From positions 1,731,255 to 1,795,254 of the forward strand of contig CAXAMN010000002.1 of assembly GCA_963970005.1 (NCBI GenBank): a DNA stretch of 64,000 bases, given 5' to 3'. Of this stretch, positions 13,052-24,821 are shown piece by piece. Source of the DNA: Durusdinium trenchii. Lineage: Eukaryota > Sar > Dinophyceae > Suessiales > Symbiodiniaceae. The notes beneath the pieces are model-generated. The model was not told where the DNA came from. It searched no databases and saw only the letters and a list, made by a program, of their open reading frames with translations. Each line of letters opens with the position of its first letter. Within the stretch, counting starts at the first letter, position 1. Both the position numbers and the translations under genes were made by a program.

Positions 13052-13105
13052 CTGCATACAATGTTCCCATTGCACACCATCCTCTTGTCCACCAATGCAG
13101 TGCAC
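13052..13105 (-). CDS. DDX60-like helicase exon, second half of the DEVH box
   Basis: A 54-bp phase-0 exon lies between the acceptor GGTCCAG|GTG and the donor ATGCAG|GTGGGA. It encodes VHCIGGQEDGVQWEHCMQ. In DDX60-like helicases the motif II box DEVH is followed by C-[IL]-G and, a few residues later, W-E-H, which is what is seen. The exon therefore starts with the V-H of motif II, and the catalytic D-E must end the preceding exon, which I did not locate between 13.1 and 14.5 kb. The next exon continues with LIPCPFIALSATV. Confidence 0.85.
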
Positions 13106-13822
13106 CTGGACCAACGAGCTATTGGCAAACCAGGTTCCCTGTTATGCATTCAAGTCGAAGCGAGCTCCTGATAGATTTGGCACCAAGCAGCTTCAAGCAT
13201 CTCATGCCTTGTAGGTTATTATGTGAGACGTTGAGGGAGATCCGCAGCTCGAGTGGTTGAAATTGATGACTCTGACATCTGTCGTCGAAACAAGTCACTT
13301 CCAAAACACGACGTGGGCGTGAACAACTGTGTGAAGTGGACGGGTGGGATGTTCCTTGTTCTAGCTGCACGGTGGATCCACGATCTCTCTCGACATGAAC
13401 TCCACACAGCTCTGGGAGTTGTTGAATGAACAGTGCCATTCTTCAGCGCCCAACGATCGCCCTTTTGAAGCCCACCGTCTCGTCTCCGTGTTGTTGACAA
13501 CGCGCGTCACGCCCTCGTCCCCGTTCCGTCCTCATCGAAGACCACATACCGCAGTTGCGCCACCCAGTCCTGAAGCAGTGAAGCTCAGGTCAAACATGTG
13601 TGAGGACGGTGCTTGGAGAGACTTGAATTTGGCGTTCGAGGTTGCTTGGAAACGGCCAATTCAACATTCAACGTCCAGGCCTCAATGTTTTTGTGGATAG
13701 CTGGAAAGTTCGTATACTCGCAAGAGATTTTCCGATTGGTTAAGAGCCTCCCTCGAAGCTGGTCCTTCTGAAATTGGAGGGTTCCTTGCGGATTCGGATT
13801 TGTGGGGACACAAATACGTTAT

Positions 13823-13858
13823 ATTATATAACATATATATATATATGTTATATATCAA
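13823..13858. repeat. AT-rich palindrome
   Basis: TATATAACATATATATATATGTTATATA is self-complementary; probably cruciform-prone simple sequence inside the intron. Confidence 0.6.
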
Positions 13859-14489
13859 TTTAACTACCTGGAAACCCAAGCAAACAAAATCCAAACAATG
13901 TGCTTTGTAAAGGATCTCAATTGCCACACATTGGAAACAACATTTGTTTCTGCTACATTGACCTCTTCCTTGGGTTTCCAAATATATTGACCTGTGCAAC
14001 TGGCCATATTGACCTGTGCAACTGGCCTCCAATGTGTGTCGAGACTTTCTCCATGCGATAGGTGCGAAGCTCCATGCAATGTGTGCCTCCATTCCATCAG
14101 TACACCGATGATCTCCTTTCCGGTTTTTCCCAGTCCTAACTCCTTTTCACATTTGCACAGCTAGCAAATCACGATGAGACGTACGATGAAGACCGATCAG
14201 AGTAGCCGAGAGACCCTTGGACCCCCGGACCCTTCAAATGCACGGCAAACCAAAAGCGACTCATGGATTGCTCCAAGCCTCCACAAAAACGAGTGGCGAG
14301 CACTGACTCGTAAGTCAAGAAAACACCTGGACATGACCCTAAAAGGCAGCCTGTATCAATTTTCCGACATGCATGACTACTTAGAGACTCCAGGAACATA
14401 CAAGTTGGACTTCTAGGCTAGTCTGAAGCCACTCACCCAACGTTCCACACAAAATCATTTCACCCGTACATGACATAGCCCACATGGCC

Positions 14490-14567
14490 GGTGTAAGGAT
14501 GCCAGTGGTCCTGATATTCTGCGGAGAGCAACAGCATCTCAAAGATGTGCGGGACAGTGACCAAGAC
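14490..14567 (-). CDS. DDX60-like helicase exon, motif Ib region (VLVTVP)
   Basis: After the acceptor GCGGGCAG the phase-0 frame reads VLVTVPHIFEMLLLSAEYQD and HWHPY. The (Q)VLVTVP..EMLLLS segment precedes motif II in DDX60-like helicases and binds nucleic acid. The 3' end was set near the conserved DHW; the donor could be GC at TACACCG|GC. The upstream exon is 17526-17561 with at least one unlocated exon between. Confidence 0.78.
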
Positions 14568-17525
14568 CTGCCCGCTTCATCACCAGGTGCAAAGCATTCG
14601 CGTCGAAACATGCTTTCGTTCCAATGCGGGCGAGATCGTTTTTTGCAAAGAACGTATGTGGCAGAGATCTTCTAAACTGCAAGGTTGACCTGGTACACAG
14701 ACCCCTGGAATCATCGTGGAAAACCACTGGTTTAGTTTTGGTATCCGGAAAATGTTCATCCAAGGACCATGCCATCCACATAACAATGATGATTCCGGGG
14801 GGGTGCACTACTTGAGCGCTGCGCTTTCTGTGTGGCACATGCGCCCAGCAGCCGATGAGTGGAAACCAACATATCCTGAAGGGGATATTCTTCTGTTCCT
14901 GGGTCACACTTAAACTAGGTATGAACCAGGTATATATCTAGGGTGGAGAGCACCACTTCATTTCGAAATACACAGGGCACACAAGAACCATGGCAACGCT
15001 GTTTCCAAGAAGTCATCCCCCAGTCACCCCTGGGAGCTGATCCCAATGGAACGCTGATACCCAAAACAAGATTCCTCACCAAAAAAGTGGACCAAAGAGC
15101 GCAAAACCCAACGGAACGCTAGGTCTAAAAGAGTGTGGGTTTGATTGATTTACATCCGCTTCCTGCGTGTCAATCCCAATGGGACAGTGTAGAATTGTTG
15201 CCACCAACTTTGGTCACGTCAGGTGACCCGAAAAGAGCTAGTCCGCAAGTAGTGGCCCGATGCGATCGGGTCACATCAGGAGGAAGTTCCTGTGTACAAG
15301 GCGTTTACAGATTTTCTGTCGGTTGAAAGAAAGTTTTGGTCCAAAACTGCACACACACCAGACCAAAAACTATGCCAAGCCTAGACAGTGGCGGAAAAGC
15401 GGTGCCGGCAAAGCGCGCACTGGCAGCCCCAATAGCTCTCGCTATCTTGGCGTAATCTTTCCAAGTCCACAAGTGCTCCATTATTGGCACGCGTGCAAAT
15501 GACTGTGTTGCTTCCTGTACTTGTCTCGCATGTATTTTGAAAACCCCTTGTGAACTGCTTGCAGGACCTACTACAGAATAAGAAAGTTAGCTTGTGTTTG
15601 GGAAAAAGATACGACTTTCCGCAAAGCATTCCCCCCAAGGCAGGGTACTCAAGAAAACTGACGACATTGTCTCTTGCCCGTAACCGGACTGTCCTTTTGC
15701 ATCCTTTTGCCGCTTTAGCCTTTGAAACCACTAATCCCAATAGCTCTCAAACACTATAACTTTAACAAGTAATTATACAGTATACAGGCAATTGGGCTAC
15801 CAACAAAACCTTGTATCAAAATCATTGAAATGGATTGATGATTAACAACACAGTGCAGGTATCTATATATATATATGTATATGTATATCAATATATATAA
15901 CTATATATATAATATTATATATATAGAGAGAGAAGGAGACCAGCACGAAAATGCACCAAAGTCTTTACTTCCTCCAGTCACTCATCATGAGCGATGGTCA
16001 TGGCTCATGATTTGCACCTCAGCAAGAGACCTATACCACGGTGACTGCTGCTTCATCCCACCTGGCACTTCCTCCACTTCCCAGCTTCAAAGACACCGCC
16101 GGCCTCAGAAACCCATCTGGACACTTGAGCTATGGCCGTACCCCCTCATTAGTGGGGATTACAGCATTACAACCATCCAGTCTAAGGTATTTTTTGTTGA
16201 CCAGGTTTTGGCTGCGGCTGTTTCTAAGGGAAACCCAAAGAACGCAGAAGACATGCTATGGGTTTTGCACATCAGAAGTGCTTTCTTTACCGAAAGAAGC
16301 CAATCGCTTCTTAGGCTGAACCTGTAAGTCGTCCAAAACAGCAAACGCAAACCAAGGATACGAGACAACTTCAACATGGGGGGCATCATTTCTTGTGGTT
16401 CTCCACTTGGATTTGCTGATCAGGGACCTGATTTCAGAACATCGTGCCAACTTCCTCAAGCCTAGTGCTCCTTGGGATGGGATGATACCATACATGAGTA
16501 CAGTATATAAATATAGTAAAACATAACTATCACATATCAACTAGTGATCTATGTTGCCATAGATCACACAAACATGATCAGCCATTCCGCCCAAACAACA
16601 CCCAAGTTCATCAGTTGTGCCTGGTTTCGGTGTCATTCGCATGAACACACGCAACATGACAGAGTTGTACTCCAAGCCAACCCTCGCAGCCCCTCGCAGC
16701 TGTGGGATCTCTGACTGAGTTGTACTCCTTCAAGAAGACTCCAAACCTCAGGCCCCACCCCGTCGGGTAGATCAGGCGGCCCGGCCCGCCGCGAAGCCAC
16801 GAAACCGCTCTCTGAAGACGGAGCGACCCGCCAGTGCTTTTGGTTGAGAATCTTCCTTCGACATGTCCAAACAGAGACGACCCTGGATCCGAAGCAACTG
16901 CTGCTACATGGACCAAAGCGTCAAAACCCGACCTATGAGGGTCAATTGGGGAAAAAAACACCTACTGCCTGTGAAGTGCAAACTCTTTATCCTTCACCTG
17001 CGATACACCAAACTGTCAATCCCCGCGAATTACAGGATATTCTCGGGTGATGCAAATGTGCAAATGAACTTCTCTGGATCACACGGGCAGTGGGCCATCT
17101 CACTCAGATTCTTGGCGCCCCTTTGGGATCGTCACTGGGCCCCGGGTGACGATCCCATGCATTGGAATCATTGGATTGAGGTGGTTCATGTCAGGAAGAA
17201 GAAGGAAGAAGTGCAATACAATGATTACTGTATATAGCCGTTCTCGATTGGATGCTCGAGGTTTCGGAGCGCAGAATTGGGAATTATGAGAATGGCTGTG
17301 TGGATAACTACACGATCTGCTTCGGTCATCAAGCCATCAAGCGCGATCTCAAGCATTGCTCAATCCACCCCGCATCTGGAAGTTTGGTAAACATGAACCA
17401 GTCGAGAGGAACAACACTCCTGGACGTTCTGATTTTCCTAAGCAGAGCTGTGCATGGCTGTGCGTCTGGTTGTGGGTGCCATCTTCGACAAGTAGCAGCT
17501 CTTTCGTGGAGTGGGCAGGGTAGAC
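14568..17525. other. Presumed intron(s) of the helicase gene
   Basis: Contains a (TA)n tract at 15860-15930, an inverted-repeat element at 14701-14803 and a GC-rich patch at 16740-16830. One minus frame of the patch encodes FGVFLKEYN, which resembles the GVFTRDYR segment expected here, but the phase does not fit the flanking exons. Confidence 0.35.
14701..14803. repeat. MITE-like element with TIRs CCCCTGGAATCATC / GATGATTCCGGGG
   Basis: Termini 14702-14716 and 14788-14801 are inverted repeats; the core AAGGACCATGCCATCCACAT matches the family at 6.6, 7.5, 8.5 and 31.0 kb. Confidence 0.65.
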
Positions 17526-17561
17526 CTTGCTCCCGAAGCGAGCGTAGATTTCTGCGCTCAC
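17526..17561 (-). CDS. DDX60-like helicase micro-exon (VSAEIYARFGSK)
   Basis: A 36-bp phase-0 exon between the acceptor CTCCTTCAG|GTG and the donor AGCAAG|GTCTAC. It continues the motif Ia exon exactly as in the family, where ALVNQ is followed by V-A-A-E-[IV]-x-A-R-F. A real gene feature this short is supported only by the continuity on both sides. Confidence 0.85.
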
Positions 17562-17852
17562 CTGAAGGAGAGGGAGGATTGATCAGTGTCCTTCAGTGTC
17601 TCCTGGAAATTACCCAAGAATCTGGAAATTGTATTATTACAGCGGGAACCATCTGAGACTTGAACATATACATATATATATATAGAGATCTGGCATATCT
17701 GGTAAAAGTGTTATTTGACGTTGATCAAGGCATCATGATTTCTGGCATTCTCCCACCACAATGTTGTTGCCAGGTATTGTCAGAATGTCTTGCTCTCTTG
17801 GCAGATCAAGTTCCTCAAGCCAGAAAGGTGCCACACACCTCTCGGCTTCTGC

Positions 17853-17918
17853 CTGGTTCACCAAGGCTTTGGAAGGCGCAATGTAAACCGCAATGCCCTC
17901 GTGGTCATCTCTTAGCAC
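17853..17918 (-). CDS. DDX60-like helicase exon, motif Ia
   Basis: A 66-bp phase-0 exon between the acceptor CGACTGCAG|GTG and the GC donor AACCAG|GCAGAAG. It encodes VLRDDHEGIAVYIAPSKALV plus NQ. The strand VVYVAPTKALVNQ is motif Ia of DDX60-like helicases; here T is replaced by S. It joins the Walker A exon so that YYAMDQ runs directly into VLRDD, matching the family. Confidence 0.9.
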
Positions 17919-18252
17919 CTGCAGTCGTGTCTGGACTCGGGCCATGTCTGGAGGAGTGTCTGGACCGATGTTCCCGTGATTTCCGGGCCAAAAGAGTCCA
18001 AACAATTGAGCGTGTGGGATCTAGACAAGACCCCAACAAATCCAGGGGCAAATAAAACTCCACTAGGTCTTGTCTGGTCCAACGATGACATGGTCATAAC
18101 ATGTCATAACCAATCGTTGGTCATTCACTGAAGATCCTGTCTGATCTGCGTTTCACTGGGGACCTCGGGGGACCAGACCTGGTGTCTCCCGTCACCCGCG
18201 CCGGTCGTGGCGCGGCTGCGCCGGTCGCGATGCGCGAAGCGTGCGTGGTCAC

Positions 18253-18309
18253 CTGGTCCATGGCGTAGTATCCGATGAAGGTCTTTCCACTGGCGGTTGG
18301 AGCGATCAC
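18253..18309 (-). CDS. DDX60-like helicase exon, motif I (Walker A)
   Basis: A 57-bp phase-0 exon from the acceptor CCTGCTAG|GTG to the donor GACCAG|GTGACC. It encodes VIAPTASGKTFIGYYAMDQ. APTxSGKT followed by YY-x-M is the nucleotide-binding motif I in the form seen in DDX60-like enzymes; K and T of the GKT should contact ATP phosphates and magnesium. It joins upstream to DLLDVVDNHESAL. Confidence 0.92.
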
Positions 18310-18319
18310 CTAGCAGGAT

Positions 18320-18460
18320 CCGGTGCACCGGTTCTTTGTTGACCAAGTAAACAGCTTGATGACCACTGGGCGTCTTGATGCTTGGGGAGAGCCAATTCAG
18401 CTCTTCTTCTTTTCCCCGGTGAAGGGGACGTGGGCGAAAGCCGGTGCACCGGTTCTTTGT
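18320..18460. repeat. Direct repeat pair containing the palindrome CCGGTGCACCGG
   Basis: CCGGTGCACCGGTTCTTTGT occurs identically at 18320-18339 and 18441-18460, just upstream (in gene orientation) of the Walker A exon. The first 12 bp are a perfect palindrome. Confidence 0.85.
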
Positions 18461-19571
18461 GGCATCAACTAGCCAATTCATGCCAATTCAATGTGTATAT
18501 GATTGTGTATGTGTTTTGTTTTATTCAACGAAACACAATGAATTGTCATAATTGTATACAATTATGCTGGATCACACTGGATTCTGGATTCCATCGACTG
18601 GGGGAGACCAGCCGAATCTTTCTTCTCACCATGGTCTTGACTGAACGGAAGTTTCTCAACATGGTCTTCTACACAAAGGATATCGATGTAATGTATCCTA
18701 CTCCGTTTCACCCAAAGCCAGGCAAGTGCACAGACTCCTGAAGGAGGTGCCCAATCAGTATCAAGGGTCTCAACAGGCTCGACCACCCAACGATTGGAAG
18801 TGACTCATGGAGTGTCTGACCGAAACTTTGAAACACATTGCGCCAAACCATACAGGTGAAACCAACAACACAGATCCTTCCACATAAATCCCTTCTACAC
18901 ATCTGTCTCCCACACGAATCCCACCCTCCAACCCTGATCCGCACAGCGAGAACTCAGGGACGGATTGGTGATCATTGGGATGAGTACCCTAATACCCTAA
19001 CCAAGTCTACTCAATGTTTGGGAGAGTAGCCTCATGATTCTTTGAGTACTTCCTGATCGACGACCCAGCAAAATTCAAAACCAAAAAATAGACTCCCCTC
19101 GAGGCTCTCGGCTCTTGGAATCCCAGGGGACCCTGAGGCAATCACCGGATACACCTAGCCTTCCAAGACGAGTTTTTGGAATGGTTGACCTGGTGTTGTA
19201 GTGTAAAATCCTCAGTAAAACAACGGTGGTTCGGACTTTAGGCTGTCAAATCAATGGTCTATGAAACACATACTATATGGGAAGAGTACTTTTGATCAGT
19301 CTCGTGTTCCACGCCTTCGAGGAAAACAATCATAGTAGGGACACAGACTCACTCTGTTTTGCGTGCGAAAATGGGGCTTCCTGTTCATCTGCTAGGCTGA
19401 GACCAGCTCCACATGGGGATGGGTCGAAACTTGGAGCCCCAACACCCAACACGGCCTTCTACAGTAAGTCAGCCAAGCTATCCTGGTGTCAGACCCACAG
19501 CCACAAATATACGCTCGGTGGAGCAGTCCAATGCGATCCTTCAAACGGCCCAGAATTCCCATCCGAGTGGC

Positions 19572-19610
19572 CAAGGCAGACTCATGGTTGTCCACCACAT
19601 CCAATAGGTC
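19572..19610 (-). CDS. DDX60-like helicase micro-exon (DLLDVVDNHESAL)
   Basis: A 39-bp phase-0 exon from the acceptor CTCTCCAG|GAC to the GC donor GCCTTG|GCCACT. It encodes DLLDVVDNHESAL, the helix directly before the Walker A strand (family pattern W-Q-x-x-L-L-D-x-x-D-x-x-x-S-A-L). The upstream partner exon at 24822-24860 ends in DKWQR, giving the expected W-Q-R-D-L-L-D. Confidence 0.88.
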
Positions 19611-20251
19611 CTGGAGAGATGCCATCGCCAGGGGCGGTCAAAACGTGATTGTTTCGTCCTCATGCAGTGCTGGATACCGTGGTATACAAACCAAAATATG
19701 TGTTTGAATTCTTCGTTTGATTCACCTAGATGATTAAAATCTGAGGGAGGGTGAGGTCCTCTGAATCGAAGTTTATCATCATCGGTTATTCTGGAAACGA
19801 GGGATACCGGTATAGCGGTAGGAATCACGGCCATTGAACAAATATAGATATCAATCCAAGGGACCTCCGACCCCAAAAAACACATGCACCATGTCTATAT
19901 TGTCCCAGCAAGTTGGATGCACTTGTGGGGTTGTCAAAAGCAAGAGACCCCAAAAACCATTCCATGATATTCCATGGATTTTTTGGGCAAATCTGGCCTA
20001 AAGGCACCGTTCGGAAAAAAACTGTATATAGTGTGTGTTTGATTGAACATATCAATTAATTCCATGGTTCCCGGATTTTTCCTTAAAAACATATATTAAG
20101 GTTTCGCTGGCATGGTCTACTTAGAGAACTCCAGAAAGGAATCATCATAGTTTCATTATTCATTGTACATCTCACAGATTCAAAAACAAGATGGAATTCA
20201 CGAACCCGAATGCAAACACATACTCGAAAACAAGCACCCAAACAATTTTTG

Positions 20252-20800
20252 ACAGTCTTGTAGGAGACACATTTGTGGGACACTCTTGCGGAATCATTTG
20301 TGGGACACTCTTGTGTGGGGGACACTCAGTCTTGTGGGAGGCTCTGGCAGAACGCTCTTGTAGGACACTCTTGTGGGACACTCTTGTAGTACACTCTTGT
20401 AGGGACACTCTTGTCGGACACTCTTGTGGGGCACTCTTGTGTCGGACGCTCTTGTGGGACACTCTTGTAGGACACTCTTGTGGGACACTCTTGTAGGACA
20501 CTCTTGTGGGACACTCTTGTAGGACTCTCTTGTGGGACTCCCTTGTAGGAACCTCTTGTAGGACACTCTTGTCGGACACTTTTATGGGACACTCTTGTAG
20601 GACACTCTTGTGGGACACTCTCGTAGGACACTCTTGTGGCGCACTCTTGTGGGACACTCTTGTAGGACATTCTTGTGGGACACTCTTGCGGGACACTCTT
20701 CAGGGACACTCTTGTTTGCGGGACACTCTTGTGGGACACTCTTGTAGGACACTTAGGACACTCTTGTGGGACATCCTTGCAGGACACTCTTGTGGGAGAC
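20252..20800. repeat. GGGACACTCTTGTAGGACACTCTTGT minisatellite
   Basis: More than 40 imperfect copies of a 13-bp word (GGGACACTCTTGT / AGGACACTCTTGT). It produces long shadow frames in several phases (for example CPTRVSHKSV repeats) that are not genes. Confidence 0.95.
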
Positions 20801-20802
20801 TC

Positions 20803-21090
20803 TCCAAAACGAGCGTTTCGCACGAAACTATTTCTTCCTGAATGCATTTGTCAAGTCTCCAAAACGAACGTTTCGCACACACTTGAAGTCTGCAAACAAG
20901 CGTTTAGTACAAGACTTATTCCAAAAGTCACACGTCAAGCGTCAAGCCTCCAAAACGAGCATTTCGCAAGAGACTACTTCTTCCAGAATTCATTTGTCAA
21001 GTCTCCAAAACGAGCGTTTCGCACTGGAAGCCTGCAAAACAAGCGTTTCGTACAAGACCTCCTCCAAGAGTCAAATCAAGTCCAATAACG
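20803..21090. repeat. CCAAAACGAGCGTTTCGCAC repeat block
   Basis: Five to six imperfect copies of CAAAACGAGCGTTTCGCAC / CAAAACAAGCGTTTCGTAC at irregular 40-60 bp spacing, directly adjoining the GGACACTCTTGT array. The core CGAGCG/CGTTTCG is partly self-complementary. Confidence 0.85.
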
Positions 21091-21229
21091 GGCCTTTCGT
21101 ACGAGAATTCCTCCAAAAAGTCACATGTCAAAATCTCAAGAACATTGCCCCATCGGAGCACACACATCACAAGCAGCTACCAAGCAGTTTCGCAATTCCA
21201 GCCCCTCCAATCAACACCCGCTCACACGC

Positions 21230-21470
21230 CAATCCCAATGTCACAGCAACATTCACCTCCACCACAACTCGCAAACTCACGATTCCCTGCGACTGCCACG
21301 AAACTAATATCCACCCGTCTAACATGCACAAAGAACTGCGCCGTCCACGAAATGTGACCTCCGCCACACCTCGCAACCTCACGATTCCCTGCGCCTGCCA
21401 CGAAAATCGCACTTCCACACCTCAAAACCTGCACAAAGTACTGCGCCTGCCGCGAAAAGTGACAATATCA
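21230..21470. repeat. About 105-bp imperfect tandem repeat
   Basis: CTCACGATTCCCTGCG-CTGCCACGAAA, then TGCACAAAG-ACTGCGCC, occurs twice with a partial third copy. It is part of the insertion that splits copy A of the segmental duplication. Confidence 0.7.
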
Positions 21471-24400
21471 TATCATGTGAGCCTCAACAAAATTTGCACC
21501 ACACCACACGTTCACTCCCATCCACCAAGCTGAGAGTTGTCACGAAAACACGGCTTCGCAAAAACACCACTCTCCAAACGCCCATCCCAGATGTGACCAA
21601 GCAGAAGACTGCGCATCTCACAAAACGCTACGCCTGCGCAGTGAAATATCATCCTCCACACTTCAACATCTTACGTTTCCACACGTTTCCTTGCTATTTC
21701 CAACGAATCTGACGCGTCACGCTTCCATCCGAACCCTCTCCAAAAGCTTTCCCCAATGTGAGCGCCTTATACCCGCGGACAGTTGCGGAGGGTTGCGAAC
21801 AGTTGACAACGGTTGCGAACGCTCAGAGAACGAGTCGCGAACAACGCTCTACCCCCAGACCCCTAGAGTTAAACGAGAACCCTTCGCTACGCATTCGGGA
21901 AAAACATGTCCAATCAAACATGGAAGTGAGCCTTTCTATTGAATTGAGCTACTCGTTGGGTTGTTAAGAACAAACAAGGTCCAGCGTCCCACAAAGCCCG
22001 TGGTCAGATGGTATTGAGAATCCCCAGCGCAAGAGCTTGATTGATACAATTTGATTAATCTGGACTCAAATTTCAGAACCCCCTCAGAAATCTACGTCTC
22101 TCATACCACAGCTGCAAGCAGAACATTGTGCAGCAAATCTTGACTCAGTGTTTTCCGGTGTTGCCGGACAGTTGCTTTTGGATATGCTGTCGCGCAACCG
22201 ACTATTTCCCAATTGTTTTTTTTGCCAAGTCCCCACTGTCTGCGAATGAGTGTTTCTCCCAAGCTGTTGCAACACAACTCTGCAGGATGCAATGGAGGCT
22301 CCAAGCGGCCAAGCGACATACTCAAATACAGGATGTTGGGCAGGATGATGGGTTGGCTAGCCAAAGACATCCGGGTCATTATTTGGTTGACCAACTAGCA
22401 CAAGGACTATGGCTCTTTCAAGTCCTGCCTTTGCGCAGGCAACCTTGCGCAGGCAACCACACCACCCCAATGCATCAGAATAATTTTGCGACGACTATAT
22501 AAGCCTGGTCTTGATTGATGGGAGTTTCGCTGAGATTTGCACTGTCCAAGCCGGATGCCGTTGGTGGATCGAGCGCCACCCCCTTTCATGTGGGGTCCCA
22601 AGTTGGACGAATGGAGCTATAGCTTAAATACGTGAATGTGCAGTTGCGCGTGCTCAATCGCCTGCAGCCCGGTGTTGTATATTGCGGAGCATACCTGATT
22701 TGGCCGCCTCTTGCTGAGACCCGCGCAAGCAGCAACATTTTTCTTGGTATTTAGCTGGACACGGACACGCAAAAATACGCAGCAACCCGGTCGCTGGCGA
22801 GCACAGAACTTAGCAAACAAACTGAAAAAGGAATGCGCTAAACTTGCACCAGAGCACTTCTAGTACTTGGTGCAAACATGTGCAAATCATCTCCGATTGC
22901 AGCGTGTGGCGCTTGGCACAACTTGAACAGCGCTGCTTCACCGCACAAAAATGTTTCGCAGTCCACTTCAAGCGGTCGACATCAACTAGTTCCATGGCCC
23001 CGCTGATTTTTTGCTTAAAAATCTATTGAGGTTTCCCTGACACGATCTACTTAGAAATTTCCCAAAAAGGAATCAGCATTGTTTCATCGTGTGTACATCA
23101 CACAGATTCAAAACAGACATGTCCAATCAAACATGGAAGTGAACGTTTCAAGTGAACTGAGCTACTTGATGGGTTGTTAAAAGCAAACCAGGTCCAGCAT
23201 CCCACAGAACCCGTGGTCATATGGCATTGAGAACTTTAGGTGTAAGACCTTGATTGAGACAATTTGATCAATCCGAATGAAAACTTCACAAATCCATCGC
23301 AATTTACGTCTCTCAACCCTAGACTCAATGTTTCCAGGAAGATTATGTTGGCTATGGCGCAATATAGCTTTTCTATGAGCCCTCATGCTTCAAATGCTGT
23401 CACATGACCGACTATTTCCCAATGGCCTTTTTTGCCCAGCCCCGAGGGTTGCTCCCACTGTCTGCGAATGAGTGTTTCTCCAAAACTGTTGCCGCAGGAT
23501 GTAATTGAGGTTCCATACGACATCATACTCAAATGCAGGATGTTGGGTTAGCTAGCGAAAGACATCCAGGTCATTATTTGGTTGACCAACCAGCACAATG
23601 ACTATGGCCCTTTCAAGCTCAGCCTTTGCGCAGGCAACCGCACCACCCCAATGCATCAGAATAATTTGGCGACGACTAAGCTGGTCTTGAACGATGGGAG
23701 TTTCGCTGAGATTTGCACTGTCCAAGCCTGATGCGGTTGGTGGATCGAGTGCCACCCCCCTTTCATGTGGGGTCCCAAGGTGGACGAGTGGAGCTAGTTT
23801 AAATAGGTGAGTGTGCATAGGTGTGCGTGCTCAGTCGCCTGCAGGCCGGTGTTGTATATTGCGGAGCATACCTGATTTGGCCGCCTCTTGCTGAGACGCG
23901 CGCAAGCAGCTATATGGTGGAGGCACGCAAAGACATGCGCAGATCAACACCAGCAACCTGGCTGCTGGCGAGCACAGTACTTAGCAAGCAAGCTGAACAA
24001 TTAATGTGCTAAACTTGCACCAGAGCACTTCTAGTACTTGGTACAAACATGTGCAACCCATCTCCGATTGCAGCCTGTAGCGCAGCTTGGCATAACGAGT
24101 GCAGCGGCGTTTCGCCATTGAGACCGGGATGGGGTATACCGTAGAAGTGTTTGAAAGCAGTCGTGATTCTCTTACATCCATCCGTACATGTTGCTGTGAG
24201 GCCCGGTCCTCGCCATGTTCCCGAAAAACTGAACAGAATAGAAAATAACCAAAGCACATTCAACTACAGTATCCAGATTTGGTCTGTTGGATGTTTTAAC
24301 CACTGATTTCTGATGAAACTGCCCTTGACTTTCGTTGCCCAAGAACAAACACGATGGAATGCTCAAGTGAATCTTCCCTCGAGCGACCTGGCATCCTGAA

Positions 24401-24821
24401 CTCTGGTTGTCACCCTGGAATAGCAACCCCATTGTCATGAAGAAAATAGCTTAAAGATACTCAAAGTATGTTTTGCAAAGAGAAAGATCTTGAGATGAAT
24501 GGAAATGGTATCAGCCCTACGAAGGAACCATTGACGGATGTTCTTTTCAATAGGTAAACCCACAATAATGGCTCATCTGGTGTTCAGCGGAAGATCCATG
24601 CAGGGAGACCAGTGGCTTCGCCATTCGCGACAGGAGCAAAACTGCCAAGAATCAAAGAACGCCACTAAAGCCATGACATATTGTCCACCATGTAGCTTAA
24701 CATCCCAGGTCAACGAAGGTATCCTGGTTTGCTGACCCACAGCCATATTCTAGCCTAAAGCTCATACGGGCTGTCGTCTCGCAAAGCAACCCGCAACTGG
24801 TGCTGTCGTCTCAAACGGGTC

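Larger units (their letters stand above)
20050..24075. repeat. Tandem segmental duplication inside one helicase intron; first copy split by minisatellites
   Basis: Copy B (about 22975-24075) begins ACTAGTTCCATGGCCCCGCT and runs without interruption. Copy A begins at about 20050 with the same start (AATTAATTCCATGGTTCCCG), is interrupted at about 20195 by 1.7 kb of tandem repeats, and resumes at 21905 with ACATGTCCAATCAAACATGG. Long shared blocks include GTTGTATATTGCGGAGCATA and TTGCACCAGAGCACTTCTAG. The two copies differ by scattered substitutions and small indels. Confidence 0.85.

Noticed and set aside
16700..16790. Minus peptide FGVFLKEYN, resembling the DDX60 segment between motifs Ia and Ib
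   Set aside because: The only nearby acceptor (GGCCTGAG) gives a different phase, and two diverged copies of the surrounding words lie next to each other; not enough to call an exon.
20172..20847. Long minus and plus frames of about 110-175 codons (CPTRVSHKSV repeats)
   Set aside because: They arise from the 13-bp GGACACTCTTGT array, which is open in several frames; there is no protein-like composition outside the repeat.
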